The notes beneath the pieces were generated by a model that ran no database searches, was not told the origin of the DNA, and worked only from the letters and a program-made list of their open reading frames with translations. Positions 38,207-47,000 of a DNA stretch of 64,000 bases are shown in pieces. The DNA is from Rhodoferax sp. Its GTDB lineage: Bacteria; Pseudomonadota; Gammaproteobacteria; Burkholderiales; Burkholderiaceae_C. The stretch lies in the NCBI RefSeq assembly GCF_018780565.1, contig NZ_JADMJN010000009.1:98921-162920 (forward strand), given 5' to 3'. The position numbers and the translations under genes are program-made. The first letter of the stretch is position 1, and each line of letters begins with the position of its first letter.

Positions 38207-40417
38207 TCAGGGCTTCTCTTCCAGTTTCTCCACGTCATTTTGCAGGGCAGTTTGTGCCACCGCATCAAGCGCATTGTCCACAAGATGCCCATCCGACAGG
38301 AAGCGAATGGCACCCTGCATCCTCAAGCGCTCCATCGTCCGCCGGGACATCGAGTGAGCCAGGCCACCGCGAGAAATAAACATGAACAGGGTTCGGTGCG
38401 GACTAACCCAGGTCAGTTGCGCACGCAGCCAGACACCCTCCACGATCAACTCAACCCATACGCCGGTATGGAGGTCCCCCACAGACCACGGACGCTGATC
38501 CGCGTCAGCATCCTCACCTGCCAGGGGTTGCGCATCTTCCGGCAGATAACCGGATTCCTGCGCCTCATCATCGCCCATCCAGAATCCTGTGGCATCCGTC
38601 AAATCAAGTGCGCCAAGCTCTTCTTCTGTTTCAGCAACCTCCTGTGGCAACTGTGCAGCGGGCTGCGCAGGAGCTTGCTGGCGCGGCCCTTCAAACACTT
38701 TTTCATGCAAGGAGATCAAGGCATCAAAAAACACCGGTATGCGTTCCTCTGGATATTGAATGCTCTGCAAACCCTGACGCAGCTTGATCAACAGATTCGG
38801 CACCAGTTGCACAAGCCGGGCGCGATTACGCCGGGCCAGGCGAAGTTGAACACTCCAGAGCAACTCATCGACTAACGCCAGATAGCCATCCGGGTCAGCA
38901 CTGCCATCGACACAGGCCAGTTGCGATTCCGCCACCACCTGCGCCCAGGGACCACGCAGGAAGCTTGCCACCAGATCTGGAATATCCTTGTTTTTCTGGC
39001 GTTCGTGAAAATCATCGGCCAGGCGCTGCGCCAACAGGTTTCTTTGTTCGGCATGCAACAGGGCGCGAGCGGCTTCCTCTTGCTGCTGGCGTTGCGCCGA
39101 CTCACCGGAGGTCCAACCCTCTTCGAGTTCGCCCAAAACCGCTGCAAATGCGGGCGCATCAGCAGCCCCCTTCGTCAAAATACCGACCGCATCTGAAATC
39201 GATCTGAGGTAAGGAAAAAAACCTTCGTCACTCTCGCTGGCATAGGCCAGGCTGCGATGCGTGATCCGATCCAGAAATCGACGGGCCGGATGTTGTCGTT
39301 CGCTGAAAAACCGCGGATCGGCACGGGACAACGCAAGAAGCACCGGCTCCAGGGTTTGAATCAGTTCGCGGACCTTGAGCAGCAAACGCTCGTCCTGCAT
39401 CAGGTTGTCCAGCATCATGCGGACAACCTCTTCGCCCAATTGCTTACCCAGCTGTTTGCCTTGGGTTTGTTCGCGCTCAACCTGCCGACCACCTGAATCG
39501 ATCGGCATGTCCGACTCGGCCGCCACGCTGGCGCGCTGAGCCAGTCGCCGCATCATGGGTTCGACCAGTTGCATGTCTTCCAATGCCACGAAGGAGGCCG
39601 GCACCGTATGCGAAAAATTCGGCAAGCCGCCCATCACGCTGCCCAGCTCCCCCGTCAACAAACGTCGAAGCTTGTCCAGTGTCACCAGCGTGCGAGACAC
39701 CGAGCTTTGCGCTTCTTTGCCATGTCCTGCCTTCGCACTCACGAGTGGACTGCCCACCGGTGTTGCAGGCTCGACACCTTGCGAGCGCAACCAGTCGCAA
39801 ATTTCGCGGTACAGCTGACGCAGACTCACCCCAAGCAAACCGGCGGCAGGTGTGATCAGAGCGGCCCTCGCCCGCTCATCGGGCAAATGCTGCACCAGAC
39901 ATGCCTGCAAGGCCCGAACAAAGACATCGGGCTTCAGGGGGTTCAGTTGAGACTGCACCGTGATCCAGCCAAGCAAACCACTGATCAGGGCATTCAAGGA
40001 CGGCAGTACGTCATCCACCCCACGGAAGACCTCTTGCTGCGCCAAGGCAAATTCGATGTTCGCATCAATCTGCCTGGTATCCAGGAGCTGCAAATCCTCA
40101 AAACGAACTTGAGGCTGCTCTGCGAAATCATGAGATCCACTGCTATAGACTGCAGTACGCAATTCGCTCAAAAAAGTGCGCTTTACCGCAGCAGACTGGC
40201 TGCAGAAAAATTCAATGGCAGTTTTGCTGGCCGCTGAGTGATGACCGAATGTGCCTTTGCCCTTGGTTTTGACAGTCGAGGCTAGCAGTCCCTCCAGCAC
40301 ATCGGTCATCAGGGTATCCGCCTGCAGCAGCACAATTTCGATGCAATCGTGCAGTGATGGACGAACGCCAGACCGGTCATCCGCAACACCGATGCGTCGA
40401 AGCATAAATTTCTTCAT
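38207..40417 (-). CDS. DUF1631 family protein (second copy)
   Basis: This protein is about 736 residues with the chosen ATG (MKKFMLRRIG); the frame is open to a GTG at 40537, which would add 40 residues of unconvincing composition. It parallels the first copy along its length: TLDKLRRLLTGEL, DPRFFSERQHPARRF, and the C-terminal WVELIVEGVWLRAQLTWVSP and MSRRTMERL. Identity between copies is moderate, so the duplication is old. It is about 80 bp upstream of ettA on the same strand. A GGGGA lies 11 bases before the ATG. Confidence 0.75.
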   Translation of the reverse strand: MKKFMLRRIGVADDRSGVRPSLHDCIEIVLLQADTLMTDVLEGLLASTVKTKGKGTFGHHSAASKTAIEFFCSQSAAVKRTFLSELRTAVYSSGSHDFAEQPQVRFEDLQLLDTRQIDANIEFALAQQEVFRGVDDVLPSLNALISGLLGWITVQSQLNPLKPDVFVRALQACLVQHLPDERARAALITPAAGLLGVSLRQLYREICDWLRSQGVEPATPVGSPLVSAKAGHGKEAQSSVSRTLVTLDKLRRLLTGELGSVMGGLPNFSHTVPASFVALEDMQLVEPMMRRLAQRASVAAESDMPIDSGGRQVEREQTQGKQLGKQLGEEVVRMMLDNLMQDERLLLKVRELIQTLEPVLLALSRADPRFFSERQHPARRFLDRITHRSLAYASESDEGFFPYLRSISDAVGILTKGAADAPAFAAVLGELEEGWTSGESAQRQQQEEAARALLHAEQRNLLAQRLADDFHERQKNKDIPDLVASFLRGPWAQVVAESQLACVDGSADPDGYLALVDELLWSVQLRLARRNRARLVQLVPNLLIKLRQGLQSIQYPEERIPVFFDALISLHEKVFEGPRQQAPAQPAAQLPQEVAETEEELGALDLTDATGFWMGDDEAQESGYLPEDAQPLAGEDADADQRPWSVGDLHTGVWVELIVEGVWLRAQLTWVSPHRTLFMFISRGGLAHSMSRRTMERLRMQGAIRFLSDGHLVDNALDAVAQTALQNDVEKLEEKP

Positions 40418-40744
40418 CAAGCGCTTTTCCCCGTTACAAATACGACTCGCCCGGCGCCATTCTCCCAGTTGCGGGCGGCTCTGAACAGCCCCGTTAACAG
40501 ATTGTTGCGAACCGGCGCTTTGTGGCATCGCTGACACGCTTTTTGACGTCCCTCAAGACACAATCGCCAGACCATGCGACAATCGGACCATATTACGGCG
40601 CTTCAGTTGCCCGTGATGCCAGCAACTTGCTGGGAACAATGCCCAGCGCAGACGTTCCACTTTTAACCCATCTGCCTTTGACTGAATCCGTGCATCACGC
40701 ACAGAGCAGGCTGATGCCATAGCGCCCAGGATAGGCGCCACACT
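40418..40744. other. Divergent gap between DUF1631 and rhlE
   Basis: The 327 bp hold the start regions of both genes. The minus-strand frame of the DUF1631 gene stays open to 40537. No palindrome, repeat or clear sigma-70 pair stands out, and no good Shine-Dalgarno precedes rhlE. Confidence 0.5.
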
Positions 40745-42475
40745 ATGAACTTTGAAGAACTAAATCTGGCCCCGGCCATTGTCAAGGCCGTGCTCGAGCA
40801 GGGTTACGAGACCCCCACAGCCATTCAGGCCCAAGCCATTCCGGCCGTCCTCGCAGGGCATGATCTGCTCGGCGGTGCACAAACCGGCACCGGCAAGACA
40901 GCCGCCTTCGTGCTGCCCATGCTGCACAAACTTAGCGCAGGAGAAGCCCCCCGCAACAAATTCGGCGGCATTGGCATTCGTGCCCTGGTGCTGACGCCAA
41001 CCCGTGAATTGGCGGCGCAGGTCGAGGAGTCTGTGCAAACCTACGGCAAATACCTCGAACTGTCCTCCACAGTGATTTTTGGCGGCGTTGGCATGAACCC
41101 CCAAATCAGCCGCGTCAAAAAAGGCGTGGACATTCTGGTGGCCACGCCGGGGCGTCTGCTGGACCTGCTGCAGCAAGGCGTACTGGATCTGGGCCAGGTG
41201 CAAATCCTGGTGCTCGACGAGGCTGACCGCATGCTGGACATGGGCTTCATCCATGACGTGAAAAAAGTGCTGGCCGTGGTGCCCAAAGACAAGCAGAGCC
41301 TGCTGTTTTCGGCCACCTTCAGTGACGAGATCCGCGACCTGGCTGCCACCTTGCTGAAAAATCCGCAAAGCATTCAAGTCACCCCACGAAACACCACGGT
41401 GCAGCGCATCACGCAGCTGATTCACCCGGTAGGTCGTGGCAAGAAAAAGGCTTTGCTGGCGCACATCATCCAGGAACACAACTGGAGCCAGGTGCTGGTA
41501 TTCACCCGCACCAAGTTTGGCGCCAACAACGTGGCTGAGTTTTTGACCAAGAACGGTATCAATGCCATGGCACTGCACGGCAACAAGAGCCAGGCTGCCC
41601 GTACCCAGGCACTAAGCGGCTTCAAGAGCGGCGACATTAGGGCATTGGTGGCGACCGATATCGCCGCGCGCGGCATTGACATCGATGACCTGCCGCATGT
41701 GGTGAACTATGAAATACCCAATGTGTGCGAAGACTACGTACACCGCATTGGCCGTACCGGTCGCGCCGGCGCAGACGGCACAGCCGTGAACCTGGTGTGC
41801 CTGGATGAAGAAGGCTTCATGCAGGACATCGAACGCTTCACCAAACAAAATATCCCGGTCCAGATCGTGGAAGGCTTTATGCCCGAACCCGGCGAAAAAG
41901 CGGAGCCCATCGCCATGGGTCGCCAGACGATCTGGGGCGGCGCAGGCAAACCACCAAGCCGTGACGTCATGCAGGCAGCTGCCAAGGCAGCCCGCACCGA
42001 AATGCTGACACGGGTACGCGAAAGCAAAGGCGAACGTGGTGCACCGGCAGGCGGCGGACGTGGCGGTAATGGCGGTGGCAATGGTGGCGGACATCGCGGT
42101 GGCGGCAGCGGTCAACGCAGCCATAACCCAGCGGGTGATCAGGCCGCGCGCGGCCCAGGTCAGGGTCAAGGCCAACGGCCTGCACAAGGACGCGGCGGCA
42201 ACGGGGGTGGCAATGGCGGCGGCTACGGCGGCTATGGTGGTGGCAATCCACCCGCAAGGCCAGCCCAGGGTCAACCCGATCCCATGCGCACCAGTGTGGA
42301 CATGATGGCTGAGCGTGGCGCTCGCCGCGGCGGTGGTGGTTTTGGCGGCGGAAACCGCAACGGAGGTTCTTATGGTGGTTCGGGCGGCCGCTCAGGCGGC
42401 GGAACGGGTGGCTTTGGTGGCGGGGGCAACGGGTCTCGTGGGCCGGGAGGTTCTCGCGGCTCTTTTAACCGATAA
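40745..42475 (+). CDS. rhlE: DEAD-box RNA helicase RhlE
   Basis: The product unwinds RNA duplexes with ATP, in ribosome assembly and RNA turnover. The 576-residue protein has the Q motif, [12 protein letters not shown] (motif I), [21 protein letters not shown] (DEAD), SATFS (SAT), and [10 protein letters not shown] (VI). Residues from about 430 are a Gly/Arg/Asn-rich, disordered RNA-binding tail ([11 protein letters not shown]). The last 35 codons of this tail overlap, in a different frame, the start of the following Rossmann-fold gene, which is unusual. Confidence 0.93.
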   Translation: MNFEELNLAPAIVKAVLEQGYETPTAIQAQAIPAVLAGHDLLGGAQTGTGKTAAFVLPMLHKLSAGEAPRNKFGGIGIRALVLTPTRELAAQVEESVQTYGKYLELSSTVIFGGVGMNPQISRVKKGVDILVATPGRLLDLLQQGVLDLGQVQILVLDEADRMLDMGFIHDVKKVLAVVPKDKQSLLFSATFSDEIRDLAATLLKNPQSIQVTPRNTTVQRITQLIHPVGRGKKKALLAHIIQEHNWSQVLVFTRTKFGANNVAEFLTKNGINAMALHGNKSQAARTQALSGFKSGDIRALVATDIAARGIDIDDLPHVVNYEIPNVCEDYVHRIGRTGRAGADGTAVNLVCLDEEGFMQDIERFTKQNIPVQIVEGFMPEPGEKAEPIAMGRQTIWGGAGKPPSRDVMQAAAKAARTEMLTRVRESKGERGAPAGGGRGGNGGGNGGGHRGGGSGQRSHNPAGDQAARGPGQGQGQRPAQGRGGNGGGNGGGYGGYGGGNPPARPAQGQPDPMRTSVDMMAERGARRGGGGFGGGNRNGGSYGGSGGRSGGGTGGFGGGGNGSRGPGGSRGSFNR

Positions 42476-43061
42476 ACGTTACACGGCGGTTCACTGCGTG
42501 GGCCGCCGGTCGTTGCCGGTCAAGCATCCCAAACTGGTCAGTCATGTGGTGGATCTTTCCACCCTGACGACATTGCCGGGCATCGATCACATTGACGACG
42601 TCTATATCGCGCTGGGTACCACCATCAAGGTGGCGGGCAGCCAACAGGCTTTTCGTGCTGTCGATTTTGATGCGGTACTGGCTGTCGCGCGTGCGGCCAA
42701 AGCCGCCGGTGCGACCCGGCTGGGCGTCATCAGCGCCATGGGCGCCAGCGCAAACTCTGCCCTTTTTTACAACCGCGTCAAAGGCGAGATGGAAGATGCT
42801 GTGACCCAATTGGGCTACGAGGCCCTGGTCATTGCCCGGCCATCGATGTTGGCCGGTGACCGGGCTGCACTCCATCAAGCGCCTCGGCCCGGTGAAAAAA
42901 TGGGGTTGTTCGCAATGATGACGCTGTTCAAACCCCTGATTCCAGCGAACTACCAGGCCATCACGGCAAAACAGGTCGCCCACGCATTACTGAAATCCGT
43001 GGCTGACCTTGAGGGAGGAAAGCGCATTCTGCTGTCCGGGGAGATGCAGTCGGTTGCGTAA
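42372..43061 (+). CDS. NAD(P)-binding Rossmann-fold oxidoreductase, overlapping rhlE
   Basis: The 229-residue protein is a short-chain-type NAD(P)-binding protein with loop [16 protein letters not shown] at residues 13-28, then [35 protein letters not shown] (with a Tyr/Lys pair) and [10 protein letters not shown]. It resembles the HTATIP2/Fmp52-like group. The ATG at 42372 has a perfect GGAGG five bases upstream (42362-42366); it lies 104 bp inside rhlE in another frame. Thus the dinucleotide loop is coded by the same DNA as the RhlE Gly-rich tail. The frame upstream to 42315 is not needed. The substrate is unknown. Confidence 0.82.
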   Translation: MVVRAAAQAAERVALVAGATGLVGREVLAALLTDKRYTAVHCVGRRSLPVKHPKLVSHVVDLSTLTTLPGIDHIDDVYIALGTTIKVAGSQQAFRAVDFDAVLAVARAAKAAGATRLGVISAMGASANSALFYNRVKGEMEDAVTQLGYEALVIARPSMLAGDRAALHQAPRPGEKMGLFAMMTLFKPLIPANYQAITAKQVAHALLKSVADLEGGKRILLSGEMQSVA

Positions 43062-43121
43062 ACCGGCAGCGATTCCATAGCGTTGCGCGTGGCACGCAAG
43101 GACCAAGCGCCGCCCCGCCAA

Positions 43122-43436
43122 TCAAGCGAATTGCGCGTCGTGCAAATCGCTCAGCACAAACATGGCGGTGACGACCTCGCGTTTGAAGCCAACACGACTT
43201 TGACCCATGCCATCCCCACCGTTCATGATGAGTTGGCGGATGAAGTCACCAAACTCACGATGTCCCCATGAAGACTGGATCACATCATGGATCCGTTTGT
43301 AGTCCCGCTCGATGACCTTCAAGGCCTCGGGCAGGCGGCGCTCCACCGGCATTTCATGCAAGGGCATGGGCTGGGTCAGAGTGTCCATTTCTTCATCGCC
43401 AAGCAGGCCAAATTGAGTTTCACTGTATGTTTTCAT
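43122..43436 (-). CDS. Hypothetical 104-residue protein
   Basis: I do not recognise the family. The protein is soluble, starts MKTYSETQFGLLGDEE, and contains HEMPVERRLPEALKVIERDYKRIHDVI and SSWGHREFGDFIRQLI. No cysteines, no membrane helix. Codon use is like its neighbours and the charge pattern is that of a real helical protein. It converges on the Rossmann-fold gene and lies 110 bp from the MFS gene that ends before it on the same strand. Confidence 0.65.
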   Translation of the reverse strand: MKTYSETQFGLLGDEEMDTLTQPMPLHEMPVERRLPEALKVIERDYKRIHDVIQSSWGHREFGDFIRQLIMNGGDGMGQSRVGFKREVVTAMFVLSDLHDAQFA

Positions 43437-43546
43437 CACGTATCCAATTCAATGCGGTGAATGTAAGACAGCTCGCAGCGAACTGGCCAAGCGACCCCAT
43501 GAAACAGAAACGCAAACCGTGAAATAGTTTGCTGAAGCTCCCGAAT

Positions 43547-44764
43547 TCAGGCCCTCGCCGGTAACCTGGCCTCCCGGATAGGCAAATGAATCAAGGCTGC
43601 ACCTATGGCCAGCAGGATATCGATGTACCAGACCCAGTCGTAGTTGCCCGTCGCCTCAAACACCTTGCCACCCAGCCAGGCACCCAGGAAGCCACCCAAC
43701 TGGTGGGTCAGCATCACGATGCCGAACAAGGTAGCCATATTGCTTACTCCAAAAAATTTCGCCACAAGCCCGGCCGTTGGCGGCACGGTGGACAAGAAGG
43801 TCAGACCCATGACAGCAGCAAACACCAGCATGACCACGCCGGTCTTGGGTGCCAGCAAAAACACCAGCACGGCGAACGCCCGTACAGCGTAAACCAGTGA
43901 CAGCAGCGACTTCATGCGCCAGCGCCCCACAGCCCAGCCCATGGCAATGCTGCCCACGATATTGAACAGCCCCAGCATGGCCAGCGACCAGGCGCCAAAC
44001 TGCACCGGCAAGCCACAGGCAGCGATCACACCTGGCAAATGAGTGGCCAGAAAAGCAACGTGAAAGCCGCAGACGAAAAAGCCAGCGGCCAGCATCAGGT
44101 AGCTCGGGTTGCGCAGTGCATGCCGGATGGCGTCCATCGTCCGCTGCGGTTGGTGGCCCACCGGCGCCGGCTGAGCAGGGCTGCCCCTGAGCAAAAATGC
44201 CGCAGGCAGGGCCAGCAGCACGATCACACCCATCACCTGCATGGCACTGGCCCAGCCCAGACCCACCATCAGCGCACCCGCAATCGGCGCCATCAGAAAC
44301 TGGCCAAACGATCCACCCGCGTTGACAATACCGGTGGCCAGGCCGCGCTTGTCAGCAGGAATCATGCGCGTGGTGGTGGCCATCAGGACCGCCGGTCCGG
44401 CCATGCCGGCACCGCCAGCCGCCAGCACGCCAATGGCGAAGATCAAGCCTGCGGTACTGGTCATCCAGGGTGTGATGAAGGTGCCCAGTGCCACAAGGAA
44501 AATGCCCACAAAAAGCACGCGCCCGGCACCCACCTTGTCTGCCATGGCACCTGCAAATGGTTGCGTCAAACCCCACCAGAGCTGGCCAAAAGCAAAGGCC
44601 AGACTGATATTGCCAACACCCAGCCCGGTGGATGTGTTCAGAGAGCTTAAGAACAGACCCATGGTCTGGCGCGTGCCCATGGTCAGCGCAAAAGTGCCCG
44701 CAGCAGCCAGCAGCACCAGCCACACCGCTACTTGACGATGCGAGGATGAATCAGCCTTACTCAT
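43547..44764 (-). CDS. Major facilitator superfamily transporter
   Basis: The 405-residue protein has about 12 membrane helices in two halves, with the MFS loop motif between helices 2 and 3 (GAMADKVGAGRVL). The start MSKADSSSHRQVAVWLVLL gives a short cytoplasmic tail before helix 1. It overlaps the marR stop by 8 bp, so it is the second gene of a marR-mfs operon; the regulator probably controls it. Its substrate is not evident; monocarboxylate or drug export would both fit the family. Confidence 0.88.
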   Translation of the reverse strand: MSKADSSSHRQVAVWLVLLAAAGTFALTMGTRQTMGLFLSSLNTSTGLGVGNISLAFAFGQLWWGLTQPFAGAMADKVGAGRVLFVGIFLVALGTFITPWMTSTAGLIFAIGVLAAGGAGMAGPAVLMATTTRMIPADKRGLATGIVNAGGSFGQFLMAPIAGALMVGLGWASAMQVMGVIVLLALPAAFLLRGSPAQPAPVGHQPQRTMDAIRHALRNPSYLMLAAGFFVCGFHVAFLATHLPGVIAACGLPVQFGAWSLAMLGLFNIVGSIAMGWAVGRWRMKSLLSLVYAVRAFAVLVFLLAPKTGVVMLVFAAVMGLTFLSTVPPTAGLVAKFFGVSNMATLFGIVMLTHQLGGFLGAWLGGKVFEATGNYDWVWYIDILLAIGAALIHLPIREARLPARA

Positions 44765-45239
44765 CTTTTGACTCCGTTGTGGACTCCGACAGAAGCGCCA
44801 GCGACTGGTCGATCAGGGCGTGCAGGGCCAGCATGTGCGGCATACCCAACAGGTGATTGAGGGTAGTTTGCGCGATTTTCCAATGGCGCTGGGCTTCCTG
44901 GCGTTTTTCGCGGCCGGCATCTGTGGCCGTGATCAGGCGACTGCGCCCATCCGCACCCTCTGCCAGCTGGACCCATCCTGCAGCGACCAGCGGCTTGAGG
45001 TTGCGTGTGAGCGTGGAGGCATCCATTTTGATGGCCTGCGCCAGATCCCCGGGCCGGATTGGCCCCATCTTGACGACGTACGACAGCAGCGAGTACTGTG
45101 TGATTTTCAATCCGGAATGGGCAAGTTCGGCGTCGTAATGCTGGGTGATACGACGCGTCAGCTGGCGCAGCTTCAAGTTGGTACAGCCCTGTAATTTGGG
45201 TTCCGGAACTGTCTGCGGGATAAGCGTGTTGGCATTCAT
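44757..45239 (-). CDS. MarR family transcriptional regulator
   Basis: The 160-residue protein is a standard MarR: dimer helices at both ends, winged helix in the middle with LAQAIKMDASTLTRNLKPLVAAGWV (recognition helix) and EGADGRSRLITATDAGRE (wing with the conserved Asp-Gly-Arg). It overlaps the MFS gene and diverges from the thioesterase gene. The 59 bp between them carries two perfect palindromes, a clear operator candidate. The ATG lies only seven bases after its predicted -10, so its mRNA may be leaderless. Confidence 0.92.
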   Translation of the reverse strand: MNANTLIPQTVPEPKLQGCTNLKLRQLTRRITQHYDAELAHSGLKITQYSLLSYVVKMGPIRPGDLAQAIKMDASTLTRNLKPLVAAGWVQLAEGADGRSRLITATDAGREKRQEAQRHWKIAQTTLNHLLGMPHMLALHALIDQSLALLSESTTESKDE

Positions 45240-45246
45240 GCTTCAT

Positions 45247-45274
45247 ATTGTAGCTACAATTGTTGCATATGCAA
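45247..45274. promoter_or_regulatory. Double palindrome operator between marR and thioesterase gene
   Basis: ATTGTAGCTACAAT (45247-45260) and TTGCATATGCAA (45263-45274) are perfect palindromes with centres 15 bp apart. On the minus strand TTGCAT and TACAAT are separated by 16 bp and form the marR promoter, so a dimer on either palindrome would cover it. The second palindrome is also close enough to the thioesterase start to affect it. Confidence 0.75.
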
Positions 45275-45298
45275 ATTAATTGATGACAGGAACCTATC

Positions 45299-45850
45299 AT
45301 GACCTCAACCAACCACCTTGAAGCCTGGCTTGCCCAGGAACAATCCATCCGCGCAGCAATGGATGCCGGTCCCGGACCTGGCGTGGCCCGCCCTGACCAG
45401 ATCGCCGGCAAAACCGGGCTGGAACTGATGCAGGCCATGTTGCGGGGCGAGATACCCTACCCTCACATTGCGCAGACCATGGATTTCCTGATAGTGGAAG
45501 CCGGGCTGGGCCACGCCGTATTCCAGGGCACGCCTGGCGTTGCCCACTTGAATCCGATGGGCAGCGTACATGGTGGCTGGTTTGCCACCATGCTCGATTC
45601 CGCACTGGGCTGCGCCGTCCACACCCGCATGAAGCCCGGCCAGGGCTACACCACGGCGGAATTGAGTGTGAACATTGTGCGAGCCCTGACACCCAAGGTG
45701 ACCCGTGTGCGGGCCGAAGGCAAGGTCATTCATTGTGGACGGCAGCTCGCCACCGCAGATGCACGTCTGGTGGGTCCAGACGGCACGCTGTATGCGCATG
45801 CCACCACCACCTGCCTGGTGTTTGAAATTCCGCCACAATCAACGACATGA
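45299..45850 (+). CDS. PaaI-family hotdog thioesterase
   Basis: The 183-residue protein has an N-terminal arm and a hotdog fold, with the catalytic loop [20 protein letters not shown] typical of PaaI/YigI acyl-CoA thioesterases, then [15 protein letters not shown]. It would release free acids from acyl-CoA. A CAGGAAC ribosome site precedes the ATG. It is divergent from marR and overlaps gloA by 4 bp (ATGA). Confidence 0.88.
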   Translation: MTSTNHLEAWLAQEQSIRAAMDAGPGPGVARPDQIAGKTGLELMQAMLRGEIPYPHIAQTMDFLIVEAGLGHAVFQGTPGVAHLNPMGSVHGGWFATMLDSALGCAVHTRMKPGQGYTTAELSVNIVRALTPKVTRVRAEGKVIHCGRQLATADARLVGPDGTLYAHATTTCLVFEIPPQSTT

Positions 45851-46257
45851 GATTCCTTCACACCATGCTGCGCGTTGGCAACCTTCAACGCTCGATTGAC
45901 TTCTACACCAAGGTGCTGGGCATGAAGCTGCTGCGCACCTCCGAAAATCCGGATTACAAGTATTCGCTGGCTTTCATCGGCTACGGCAACAACCCGGAAC
46001 ACGCCGAGATTGAGCTCACCTACAACTGGGGTGTGGAGTCCTACGACATCGGCACGGCCTACGGCCATGTGGCGCTGGGTGTGCCCGATGTCTACGCCGC
46101 GTGCGAAAAAATCAAGGCGTCCGGCGGCAACGTCACACGCGAGGCGGGTCCCGTGAAAGGTGGCACCACCGTGATTGCCTTTGTCACCGACCCGGATGGC
46201 TACAAGATCGAATTGATACAACGCGCGGAATCGGGCGCTGGCACGGGCTTGCGCTGA
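45847..46257 (+). CDS. gloA: Lactoylglutathione lyase (glyoxalase I)
   Basis: The product isomerises the methylglyoxal-glutathione adduct to S-lactoylglutathione. The 136-residue protein has the four metal ligands at His5, Glu56, His74 and Glu122, the same numbering as the nickel-type E. coli enzyme. Stretches [20 protein letters not shown] and [12 protein letters not shown] are diagnostic. It is coupled to the thioesterase by an ATGA overlap and ends before the repeat element shared with the eda end. Confidence 0.95.
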   Translation: MRFLHTMLRVGNLQRSIDFYTKVLGMKLLRTSENPDYKYSLAFIGYGNNPEHAEIELTYNWGVESYDIGTAYGHVALGVPDVYAACEKIKASGGNVTREAGPVKGGTTVIAFVTDPDGYKIELIQRAESGAGTGLR

Positions 46258-46261
46258 CAGC

Positions 46262-46310
46262 CACTATTATTTTCATAGCTGGCAGCGCATGTAGATAGAA
46301 GGCTACAAGG
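46262..46310. repeat. Intergenic AT-rich GCTA-type repeat, convergent genes
   Basis: The stretch ATAGCTGGCAGCGCATGT...AAGGCTACAAGG resembles the crcB-end element (19851-19886), which has ATAGCTAGCCACGCTTGA...AAGGGCTAGCGG. It fills the gap between the converging gloA and eda genes and may serve as a two-way terminator. Confidence 0.5.
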
Positions 46311-46952
46311 CTATTTCTTTAACATTTGGGTGTCGCGGGCAAGTTGTGTCACGCGCGCCCAGTCACCCAGCACCAGGGCGTCGCCAGGCACCAGCCAGGA
46401 ACCGCCCACGCAGACCACGTTGGGCAAAGCCAAGAATTCCGGTGCATTGCTCAGGGTCACTCCACCCGTAGGACAAAACTTCACGTCAAAGAATGGCCCA
46501 CTCCAGGCTTTGAGCATGGCGGGACCTCCTGCCTGCATGGCAGGAAAAAATTTCAACTCGGTGAAGCCATCCTCCAGCGCCATCATGATCTCGCTGCCGG
46601 TGGCCACACCAGGCAGCAAGGGCATACCAGCATCACGGCATGCCTGCCCCACGGCAAAGGTGTAGCCAGGACTGACCGCAAAGCGGGCGCCCGCCATGGC
46701 TGCCGCCTGTGCATCCGCCTGGGTGCGCACGGTGCCGGCACCCACCATGGCCTCGGGCACGTCCTTGGCAATGGCCTCAATGCAGGCCAGGGCCTGCGGC
46801 GTTCGCAAGGTCACCTCCAGCATGCGGATGCCGCCGGCCAGCAGAGCCCGCGCCATGGGTACGGCATGCGCCACATCATTCAAAACAATCACGGGAATGA
46901 CCGGCGCGTCCTGCATCACCTGCAGGGCGGTCAGTGGGGTGCGAGTAGACAT
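46311..46952 (-). CDS. eda: 2-dehydro-3-deoxyphosphogluconate (KDPG) aldolase
   Basis: The product splits KDPG into pyruvate and glyceraldehyde-3-phosphate, the second Entner-Doudoroff step. The 213-residue protein is a class I aldolase: MLEVTLRTPQAL with the catalytic Glu, GAGTVRT, VSPGYT, and the Schiff-base Lys in FTELKFFPA, then FCPTGGVTLSN. It lies 48 bp after edd on the same strand, so the two make an operon. Confidence 0.95.
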   Translation of the reverse strand: MSTRTPLTALQVMQDAPVIPVIVLNDVAHAVPMARALLAGGIRMLEVTLRTPQALACIEAIAKDVPEAMVGAGTVRTQADAQAAAMAGARFAVSPGYTFAVGQACRDAGMPLLPGVATGSEIMMALEDGFTELKFFPAMQAGGPAMLKAWSGPFFDVKFCPTGGVTLSNAPEFLALPNVVCVGGSWLVPGDALVLGDWARVTQLARDTQMLKK

Positions 46953-47000
46953 GGGATCTCCAAATTCAAAAAGCGGCAGCGGCGTCTTCAGGACCCGCCA

